Shown: positions 1-8,000 of the stretch, one piece after another | Numbering within the stretch: the stretch's first letter is position 1 | How the letters are laid out: each line of letters opens with the position of its first letter | Program-made: the position numbers and the translations under genes | DNA from: Syntrophobacteraceae bacterium | Lineage (GTDB): Bacteria; Desulfobacterota; Syntrophobacteria; Syntrophobacterales; Syntrophobacteraceae | DNA: 39,499 nucleotides | NCBI GenBank assembly: GCA_031292215.1 | Contig: JARLHO010000094.1 | Coordinates: 1-39,499, forward strand | Reading direction: 5' to 3' | Notes under the pieces: model-generated | Told to the model about the DNA's origin: nothing | Database searches by the model: none | The model's input: only the letters and a program-made list of their open reading frames with translations

Positions 1-648
1 GGAGTGCACCTCTTTCCACACCGTTGGGAGCATTCGGTACACCGCTGGAGGGATCAATCGAGGAGTTTCAACCTCTTGAACTCGAACCTGTCAGCTCTCC
101 AGACGATCAGGCGCTGTGGCGCGAATGGATGCAACGCTATCGCTATCCAGGTTATCGCATCCCCTTCGGTGCGCACCTGCGCTACTTTGTGCGTGTCATG
201 AGGCCACAGCCGATTCGTGTGGGGGCGCTGCAATTTTCCAGTCCGGCCTGGCGCATGGCGGCGCGTGAGCGCTATATAGCGCTGGACTGAGTCGGCCCGT
301 AGACGCAATCTGCAACAGGTTGTCGGTAACAGCCGGTTTCTGATTCTGCCTTGGGTACGCATTCAAAATTTGCCCGGCAGCGCCCTCGCGCTGGCGGCGC
401 GCCGCCTCCCCGACGACTGGCAGGAAAGTCACCGAATCCGCCCGGTGCTGTTGGAAACCCTGGTCGATCCAGCTCGTTTTGCAGGGACGTGCTACCGTGC
501 GGCCAACTGGATCGAGGTGGGTCGAACCACCGGCCGTGGTCGTCAGGACCGCGACCACCGGCGCCACGGCGCCTCGCCCAAGACGATTTTTCTCTATCCG
601 TTGTCCGCGGATGCCCGGTCATGTCTGTGCGCGGAGGTTGCTCCATGA
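1..648 (+). pseudogene. DUF4338 (DruA-like) protein, frameshifted and cut by window edge
   Basis: The reading frame is open from the left edge (frame of position 3) to a stop at 288-290, then resumes in another frame from about 298 to the stop at 646-648. Together the pieces give the DUF4338 pattern: YPGYRIPFGAHLRYFVRV, then LQFSSPAWRMAARER, then NSRFLILPWVRIQNL, then RPVLLETLVDPARFAGTCY and GASPKTIFLYPL. DUF4338 is the domain of DruA from Druantia antiphage systems and also occurs beside transposases. Here the neighbour is a transposase and there are no other Druantia genes, so a transposon passenger is the better reading. One frameshift near 285-298 inactivates it. Its stop overlaps the start of the transposase by four bases (ATGA at 645-648), which indicates that the two were translationally coupled when alive. 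Family assignment is fairly sure; the function of the domain in such elements is not known to me. Confidence 0.75.
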
Positions 649-1669
649 CACCGATTCCACCGGACAAGAAGGACCTCATCGAATCCTTCCGTACCGCCGC
701 GCACCGCCAGGTCGATCGGCAGGCAGAGATGTTGAGCGCTCGCAAGGTCCCAACCCTGCGGCAAAGGAACTGACCGGCATCGGCCCCACGGACCACTGCC
801 GCCACGACACGCTCAACCGGATCGCACCCTGGCCCCCATTGAAGAGGTTATCCCGAGCGTCGAGGAAATAATCCGCCGCATCGGATCGGTCAGTTCTCCG
901 GAAGAGGAACTCCCCGTGCTCGTTGTCGCCGGCGACGGCGCTCACACCCCGACCAGGGCAAAGGGAAAGCGCAACAGCCGACGTGGACCGGGCAGCAAGT
1001 GGCGGGAAGTCAAGGGCTTCCGCATCTATCTACTGGACGGCAAGGAACGCATCGTCCAGATAGCCGGTTGGCACCAGTTCCAGGACGCAGCCCAATTCAC
1101 TGTGGACTTGGGGGTGGTGGCCGCCCGTATCCCGCTCCAGCGGGTACGAATCGCTCTGTTGGGGGATGGCGCCGAGTGGTTATGGAACGCGATGACCCAG
1201 TGCTTCCCCAAGGCTCGGGAAGTGCTCGACTATATCCACTGCGCCGAACACGTCCACAAGGTTGCCAAGCTCCAATACGGCGACACCTTGGACGCACAGC
1301 AGTGGGCCGAAGCAACCATCACGAGATTTCATGGATCGCACAGGTCCTGCCATCGGCGGCCTCAAACGCATGCAACCCATGGAGGCCGAAAAAGAGATCG
1401 GAAAGCTGATCAACTACCTCACGACCCACCAACACCGACTCGCTTACCAGGACTGCAAGAATACCGGCTTGCCCATCGGCAGCGGCGGGATCGAATCAGC
1501 CAACAAACACATCTGTCACGTTCGGCTGAAGCGTTCCGGGGCGTGGTGGCTGGAAGAAAATGGCAATACCATGCTCAGATTGCGCTGTGCACTCTACAAC
1601 GATACCTTCGATACGGTGTTAAACAGCTATATTGCGAAAAAGCGCCTTAGCTCGCGCAAAGGCGGGTAA
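645..1669 (+). pseudogene. ISKra4-type transposase, multiply frameshifted
   Basis: The transposase is spread over three frames. The N-terminus begins MTPIPPDKKDLIESF at 645. The central part runs from about 838 (IEEVIPSVEEIIRRIG) through LVVAGDGAHTPTRAKGKR, WREVKGFRIYLLDGKERIV, RIALLGDGAEWLWNAMTQCF and VLDYIHCAEHVHKVAKLQYG to about 1330. After a further frameshift, the C-terminus reads GLKRMQPMEAEKEIGKLI, then GLPIGSGGIESANKHICHV and RLKRSGAWWLEENGNTMLRL, ending at a stop at 1667-1669. These blocks match transposases I know as the ISKra4 family, with GDGA and the late GSGGIESAN carrying likely catalytic acidic residues. At least two frame changes after the start (773-838 and about 1330) make it inactive; a programmed frameshift could explain one but not both. 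I could not define the terminal inverted repeats of the element. Confidence 0.75.
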
Positions 1670-1699
1670 TGCCCCCAGGCTTTAAGGAACATGGGGGCA
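1670..1699 (+). terminator. Hairpin directly after the dead transposase
   Basis: Perfect 8-bp arms TGCCCCCA (1670-1677) and TGGGGGCA (1692-1699) enclose a 14-base loop, starting immediately after the transposase stop codon. There is no clear T-run, so it may be a weak terminator or a structure belonging to the end of the element. Confidence 0.4.
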
Positions 1700-2048
1700 A
1701 CATCTTCCGGCCGTGCAAATGAGAGTTGGCTTCCCCGAATTTGAGCTGCCGCATGGATATCAAAATATGATGGCTCCCGGCGAGCGCCCGACTGGGGGGC
1801 AAGGGCGCAGAGTTGATACATGAGGAAATGTACGTCCATCACGCCCGCCGCATCCCGACAAACCCCGGAGGCGCCGCCCCGTGTATGCGCCGCTAGCCGC
1901 TCGATAGTCGGCGCCGTGGGAGGTTGGTCGAGCCGGCAGCGGGTCGCGAGGCGCCCGAGGGATATTCCATGGTCGAAGCCACCCGGGGATGTCGCAGGCA
2001 TGTGTTTCCACACTACAACCCCATGAGCAACTGCGTGATCCGGGACCA
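1700..2048. other. No gene seen; transposon flank
   Basis: Non-coding DNA between the dead transposase and the left inverted repeat. A long minus-strand open frame covers most of it but has no recognisable domain and no ribosome binding site. The only structure I can support is the 46-bp direct repeat listed separately at 1833-1878. Confidence 0.4.
1833..1878 (+). repeat. 46-bp direct repeat, left copy
   Basis: CGTCCATCACGCCCGCCGCA followed by 26 further similar bases recurs at 13705-13750 in the same orientation with about five differences by eye. The two copies lie outside the ~415-bp inverted repeats, so they bracket the sugar cassette a second time. Confidence 0.65.
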
Positions 2049-2464
2049 TGCAGGAGGGATCGGCCATGAAATCACCACCGACAACTCGGCTGATTGCGTC
2101 AGGGAAAGGGTATCATTGAGATTGACGCTCACACCCTCATGCACTCACCAGGGTTTGACCATTCCAGGGAATCAAGATTCCGGCTTCAAATTCTTCAACC
2201 ACCCGTGCGGGACGCGTTCGGGATATGAAACCCGCGCCGGCATAATGACGCTGCCGGCCAAGATTCTCCGTCAAATGATTGACTAAATCCTGGGATCTTC
2301 CCGGCCGCACCGAAGGCCGCGGACAGTAAGCCCGCAGGGTTAAAAGACATACGTCATGGCCGGGATGACGCATGTAAGGGTCCTGTCGTTTTCACTCACA
2401 TCCAATCACCCCTTAAATCCATGGCACGATGTTTGCCTGAAATCAGGCATCGGCTATTATTCCT
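2049..2464 (+). repeat. Long inverted repeat, left copy (~415 bp)
   Basis: This segment recurs in inverted orientation at 12407-12820, with high identity by eye (roughly 85-90%, a few small indels). Shared landmarks include CCGACAACTCGGCTGATTGC, the stretch TTGACCATTCCAGGGAATCA, and GGTTAAAAGACATACGTCAT near 2339. Similarity ends at CTATTATTCCTT (about 2464), 77 bases before the epimerase start. I see no transposase or convincing open reading frame inside it. It therefore looks like a duplicated upstream or leader region, not an insertion sequence. Confidence 0.85.
2433..2460 (+). promoter_or_regulatory. Candidate promoter with palindrome for the sugar cassette
   Basis: TTGCCT (2433-2438) and TATTAT (2455-2460) are 16 bases apart and resemble -35 and -10 boxes. 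The spacer holds a short palindrome, GCCTGA-AA-TCAGGC (2435-2448). The -10-like box is kept in the right repeat copy but the palindrome is not. Inferred from pattern only. Confidence 0.4.
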
Positions 2465-2540
2465 TGGCTGTGCTAAACAAAGGGTCGCACTTTATCTCCA
2501 AAATAATCTGCTGGAAAAAGAAGCGAAAGGACCAGCTTTG

Positions 2541-3596
2541 ATGAATAACAGCGACGAACATATGCTCGCCCGGGACTTGGAGCATATTCTTCTAAACACA
2601 CAAAACATCTGGGACGATCTTGCCGGAAAAGACATTTTCATCACCGGCGGGACCGGGTTTTACGGCTGCTGGCTCTTGGAGAGCCTAATCCATGCAAATC
2701 GGCGTCTCAACTTGAATACCCGGATTACGGTCCTGACCCGGAACCCCGATGCTTTTGCTAAAAAAGCCCCGCATCTGGCCCATAATCCATCGGTTCGCCT
2801 TATTGCCGGCGATGTGCGCTCCTTTGATTTTCCACCCGGATCTTTTTCCCACATCATTCATGCGGCAACCGACACCGACAGCGGGTTCTACTCCGATCCC
2901 ATCGAGATTATTAAAACCATTGTGGACGGGACGAGACACACACTTGAGTTCGCCTGTCACTGCGGGGCGAAGAAGTTTCTTTTCACAAGCTCAGGCGCGG
3001 TTTATGGGAAGCAGCCTTACGAACTGAGCCATCTTCCCGAGGAGTACATGGGGGGACCCAATCCGGTCGATACGTCGGCAGCATATGCTGAAGCCAAAAG
3101 AATGGCCGAGCAGTTATGCGTTCTCTACAGTACGCGGCATGATATCGCAGTAAAGATCGCCCGCGGGTTTGCTTTCGTAGGACCGTATATGGCTGAAAAC
3201 GCACATTTTGCAATAATGAACTTTATTCGTGACGGAGTTTCGGGGCGGAAGATACAGATAAGGGGGGATGGGACCCCCTGCCGCTCATACCTCTACAGCG
3301 CCGACCTCGCTATATGGCTATGGACGATTCTGGTACGAGGGGAAAGTCGCAGGCCCTACAATGTGGGCTCGGAAAAGGGTCTCAGCATAGCGGAACTGGC
3401 CAACCTGGTGGCTGAAGCCCTGCCGGATTCCCCAGGGGTCGAGATTTTAGGCCGCCCCAATCCGGGACAGCCCCGGGAAAGATATGTCCCTTCAACTTTT
3501 AGAGCACATTCGGCCCTTGGACTTGAAGAGCACATAAGCCTGTTGGATTCTATTCAGCGAACATCTAGATGGTTATCGAAAAAGCTCTCAGGCTGA
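2541..3596 (+). CDS. NAD-dependent epimerase/dehydratase (extended SDR)
   Basis: A 351-residue protein of the extended short-chain dehydrogenase family that modifies nucleotide-activated sugars in the cytoplasm. The Rossmann motif GGTGFYG is at residues 36-42, the FTSSGAVYG strand with the active-site serine at about 148-156, and the catalytic pair Y182-x3-K186 in AAYAEAKRMAEQ. The C-terminal half (RSYLYSADLAIWLW, YNVGSEKGLSIAELA) is typical of UDP/GDP/dTDP-sugar epimerases and dehydratases. The exact sugar cannot be read from sequence. I chose the ATG at 2541, with AAAGGA upstream; an in-frame ATG at 2421 would add 40 residues coded partly by the repeat. It is the first gene after the left inverted repeat. 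Fragments of a paralogous copy lie inverted at 12115-12406. FkbM follows 175 bases later, so the genes probably form one operon. Confidence 0.85.
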   Translation: MNNSDEHMLARDLEHILLNTQNIWDDLAGKDIFITGGTGFYGCWLLESLIHANRRLNLNTRITVLTRNPDAFAKKAPHLAHNPSVRLIAGDVRSFDFPPGSFSHIIHAATDTDSGFYSDPIEIIKTIVDGTRHTLEFACHCGAKKFLFTSSGAVYGKQPYELSHLPEEYMGGPNPVDTSAAYAEAKRMAEQLCVLYSTRHDIAVKIARGFAFVGPYMAENAHFAIMNFIRDGVSGRKIQIRGDGTPCRSYLYSADLAIWLWTILVRGESRRPYNVGSEKGLSIAELANLVAEALPDSPGVEILGRPNPGQPRERYVPSTFRAHSALGLEEHISLLDSIQRTSRWLSKKLSG

Positions 3597-3771
3597 AATC
3601 GGCTAAGATGATAACATTTCTCTGTGGTGAACGCTTGCGATCGATGTGGGCCGGTTAATGGAACGCTGGACTACCCACTGGATAAAGCCATGAGCGTCAT
3701 AATGGCCATTTTTGAAGAGGCCGCTCAAAAGCGCTGAGGAAATGACCTTGGTGTAGAAAAGGTTCTTGTTC

Positions 3772-5010
3772 ATGCCAATCATTGCCGGTTCGTTAAAAGA
3801 TGAGCTGATCCGCATGCTTGAAGAAGACGAAACAGAAGCAAAGAAAAGGGAGCGATCTGAGCTTGATAGGCTAGCGGCCCCGCTGGGTTCGTCGATTGTT
3901 CTGTTCGGCGCGGGAGGCCTCGGCCAGATCACGCTCCGCGGCCTGCGCAAATGCGGCATCGAACCCGTTGCATTCGTTGATAATAATCGGGCCCTTTGGG
4001 ACAAAGCGGTAGCCGGAGTGAAAGTCATGTCGCCGGAGAGTGCCGCGGCGGCCTACGGCCGCAAGGCAGCCTTCGTTGTCACCATATGGAGGGCGCAGGG
4101 AGGCTACCGGTTCAGCGACTTGGTAAAGCAGCTCAATGCCTTGGGATGCGAACGAATACTGTCGTTTGGATACCTTTTCTGGAAGTATGCCGAAGCCTTT
4201 CTACCCTATTACGCCATCGACCTGCCCCACAAGACACTTCAACAGTCTGAATCGATTTTGGATGCTTTCGAAATCTGGGGCGACGAGCAATCCCGTCTGG
4301 AATTCGTTTCGCAGGTAAAATGGCGGCTGACACTCGATTTTGACTGCCTCGGAGTGCCTGTTGACCAAGGCCAGTACTTTCCAGACGACCTTTTTGCGCT
4401 TTGCGACGATGAAATATTCATTGATTGCGGCGCTTTTGACGGCGATACCGTGGTGGATTTCATTGACCGCCGCCAAAGCCGCTTTCAAAAGATCGTTGCA
4501 TTTGAGCCGGACCCGCGAAACAAAGACGCGCTGAACGAGTGCATCGCGAACATGCCTCCGGGGATCGGACAAAAAATCGAGGTACATCCTTTGGGTCTTG
4601 GCGCCAGGAGGGAGATGGCAGGCTTTGATGCCGGCGGCTCAGCGGGATCGTCTCTAAATGAGAGCGGGGAAACTCAAATTGAAATAGCTTCGCTGGATGA
4701 GGTTATGGGAACGCTCAAGCCGACTTACATCAAAATGGACATCGAAGGCGCCGAACCCGATGCCCTTACGGGCTCAGCCACCATTATCAGGAAATATCGT
4801 CCCATTCTTGCATTCAGCGTCTATCACCAGTTTGATCACCTCTGGAAGTTACCTCTGCTGGTTCGCTCTTTTTACGACGGATACAGGTTTTTTTTGCGGG
4901 CACACGGACAGGAAGGCTGGGATCTCGTCTGCTATGCGGTTCCAGCCGGCCGACTGGCAGAAACAATCTTGCCCCGAGTCGGTAAGACTGAGGAGTTATT
5001 CGAATTATGA
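3772..5010 (+). CDS. FkbM-family methyltransferase with N-terminal nucleotide-binding-like domain
   Basis: About 412 residues in two parts. Residues ~40-150 start with SIVLFGAGGLGQ and continue with VAFVDNNRALW, a Rossmann-like module seen in sugar-modifying proteins. Residues ~210-400 are an FkbM SAM-dependent methyltransferase: IDCGAFDGDT (about 217-226, SAM motif I), AFEPDP (243-248), the SLDEVMG segment and IKMDIEGAEPDAL (about 320-332). FkbM enzymes usually O-methylate sugars or other hydroxyls, so methylation of a glycan or sugar nucleotide is the likely role; the substrate is inferred from context. The start is uncertain: ATG 3772 has AAAAGG upstream, and a TTG at 3766 is also in frame. 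Its TGA overlaps the ATG of the next gene by four bases (5007-5010), so the two are coupled. Confidence 0.85.
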   Translation: MPIIAGSLKDELIRMLEEDETEAKKRERSELDRLAAPLGSSIVLFGAGGLGQITLRGLRKCGIEPVAFVDNNRALWDKAVAGVKVMSPESAAAAYGRKAAFVVTIWRAQGGYRFSDLVKQLNALGCERILSFGYLFWKYAEAFLPYYAIDLPHKTLQQSESILDAFEIWGDEQSRLEFVSQVKWRLTLDFDCLGVPVDQGQYFPDDLFALCDDEIFIDCGAFDGDTVVDFIDRRQSRFQKIVAFEPDPRNKDALNECIANMPPGIGQKIEVHPLGLGARREMAGFDAGGSAGSSLNESGETQIEIASLDEVMGTLKPTYIKMDIEGAEPDALTGSATIIRKYRPILAFSVYHQFDHLWKLPLLVRSFYDGYRFFLRAHGQEGWDLVCYAVPAGRLAETILPRVGKTEELFEL

Positions 5011-8000
5011 GCAGCCCTGTACCCGGAACAGTGATCTTGTTCGGCCCTGTTTATCAGAGAAGCGGTTATGGCGTGGCGGCCCGGTCATTCGTCATGGGTT
5101 TTTACCAAGCGGGGCTCAGGATCAAAGTCGTACCCGTGGATTGCAACAGCGGGGCCGAACCAGGCCTCGATGACTACGATCACCACCTCATGAGGTCCCT
5201 CGAGCTTACTGAGGTCATTTCTCCGGTAACCGCCATATTCTGTTATGTCCCCACTTATGTGTTCCCAAAGCTGTCACTGCCCGAGCCTAATGTCAGGATC
5301 ATGCTCACCACCTTTGCAAGCAATGCGAACTCTCCATTGCCGCCTCCCAGACTCATTTTTATATGTAATCGGATGGATCAGGTTTGGCTTGCAAACGAGA
5401 TCGAAAATCGAAGTTGGATCCGCGCCGGCCTCAATCCCGAATTGGTTCAGCCGATCATCTGGCCCCATATGTGGGTGGAAAACCGGGTGCTTCCGCCTGT
5501 GTATCTCCAGCAAAGGACACCGGACAGAAAGTTTCGATTTCTGCACATTTCGCTGTTGCTGCCCCGGCGGCGGCTGGACGCACTGATCGAGGCGTTTTTC
5601 GAAGAATTCCGAGACGAACCCTCAGCCGAGCTTTATCTGAAAATCAGTTATCCAACTTGGCACCCCATTCCCGAAAAACCCCAAAAGGATTTGCGAGCGT
5701 TAATTGATGGGCTGGTCGGCCGAACCGGCTCGAAAGCTTCAATCATCCTTGACGATAGCACCGATGATACCAGAAGCGAAATCGCCATGCTTTATGATAG
5801 CTGTGATTTCTATGTTTCTACCGATACAACTAATACCGCTCCAGTAAGCGAAGCCATTCTCAGGCTCAGGCCAGCTATTATCACGGACGGCTGGGGGGTG
5901 GAGTTGCCCGATGAACTGCTCGTAATTCCAAATAGTGAGCGGCAGATAACGATTACCCCCGGGATGGCCGAGTATATGCCACAATACAGGGACACCTCTT
6001 TTCCCGCGTTAGAGTTACCGGTCATTCGCCGTGTGCTTCGGCAGGCCTTCGATATGAACTCTAAAGAACGGGAATGGAGAGCGCGTGCAGGGTTGGAATT
6101 CATCCGGGCGCGGTACTCGTTCCAGGTAGCAATTCCTGGTGCGGTAGCCGCAATAACTAAAGCTTGGGAAAAGAAATCGGCAGTAGACAAAAAAGAACAG
6201 GATATCAGTGCAACCAGGTCGTCGGTTCAGGGAAAAACTGAGAAAACCGACAAAGGCAAGTATTCGATCCTGTGGTCTGGACTTCAGCTCGCATACGGAT
6301 CTCTTCCCCGGACAAACCGAAATATATGCTTACGCCTCATGGAGCGCGGGCATACAGTGTCCATAATGCCGTCATATGGTCCGTTTTGGGTGGAAGAACT
6401 CAGCCTGTCAGATGACCCCGACTACTGCAAACTTGCCGATAAATTCTATGACCCCCTTCCCTCTGTTCCGAATGTATACGTTACCCATGCATGGGACCCA
6501 GTCCTTCAACCCAGCCCCAAAAGCCACTTTGTTTTTATGAGCTGCTGGAAATACGGCTCCATTCCGGTTGACTGGCTTGATCCTTTGCGTAAGATGGTCG
6601 ATGAAATCTGGGTCCCGAGCACATATGTGCGCAATGGCTTCATCCAAAGCGGAGTACCAGCCGAACAGGTACAGGTTATCCCATTGGGCGTTGACGTGAC
6701 CCGCTTCAATCCTTTAGCTCAACCTTATCCGCTCAAAACGAGAAAAAGATTCAAGTTCCTTTTTGTAGGCGAGACTTATAGACGCAAAGGCTTCGACCTC
6801 GTGCTCAAAGCCTTTCGCGAAAACTTTAAGAAAAGCGATGACGTATGCCTCGTTGTAAAGGACATCGACAGCTCGGAGTTTTACCGCCACAAGCCGGGGG
6901 CCCACGCAATAAAGAGTTGCCGGTTGCATGCCGATCATCCGGAAATTGAATACCTCGATTTCATGTTAAAAGATGAAGAAATGCCGGGGTTGTATACGGC
7001 CTGCGACTGCCTCGTAGCCCCCTCAAAGGCAAGCAGTTTTGGTCTGGCCATAGCCGAGGCGATGGCATGCGGTCTGCCCGTGATTGTGACGCAAGCCGGG
7101 CCGGCGCTGGATTTTTGCAATATCGAAAATGCCTATTTTCTCCCCGCCCGCCAGACAAACGAAGGCCAAAGACAGGTGGGCGCCTGGAAAACGGCCCACC
7201 CACCCACATTTTTTGAGCTGGACCCCATAAGAATGGGACAGGTAATGCGGTATGTGGTGAAAAATCCCGATCTGGCAAAACGCAAGGGCACGGCCGGCGC
7301 CAAACACATCAGGGAGAATTTCGACTGGAACCATTCTCTGGATGCGATTGAGCACCGCATTAGGCTGTTGTGTAAAAAACCAATTCGACACATGAACATA
7401 ACCGAGGCGAAAGTTCCCGCGACCCCTCAGAAGGTTCCGGAAAACGGTAATACAAATATATCCGCCGTGCCCGGGGGGGCGCTCGGTTCAGGCGGCACAC
7501 TCGTTTGGGTAGCTCCCTTTTATAATCGAAGCGGGTACGGGGTTGGGGCGCGCGCTTTTGTGACGGCTCTGCACGAGGCGGGAGTTCGAATCAGGACAAT
7601 ACCCGTGGATGGAAGTGAACCGGGGATCGACGACTGTAATCTCGAGCTGATCGGGTCCCTGGAAAAGACACCAATAGAGCCTCCCGTCACGGCCATTTTC
7701 TCCCATGTACCGCACCAACTCTGGGTTGATATGGTACTACCCCGGCCGCACAAAAAAATTCTTGCAACAACATTCGATTCCAGCGCCCAAGGCAATGTTC
7801 CTCCTCAGAGTTGGATTGAGATCTGTAAGGAGATGGACCAAGTCTGGCTCATGAGTGAAAAGGAGAAGAAGGCTTTTCTTAAAGCGGGTCTGCCAGAGGA
7901 AAAGTTGAGTGTAGTGACGTGGCCCCATCACTGGATGAGCAACCCATATATTCCTTTGCCGAGCCCACCTGCCCGGTTGGGGGGACGTCCCTTCAGGTTC

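Noticed and set aside
1-648. Druantia defence system
   Set aside because: Only a DruA-like domain is present, frameshifted and coupled to a transposase; no DruE helicase or other Druantia genes.
1627-2067. 146-codon minus-strand open frame
   Set aside because: No ribosome binding site or domain, overlaps the transposase end, and covers a GC-rich repeat flank where long chance frames are expected.
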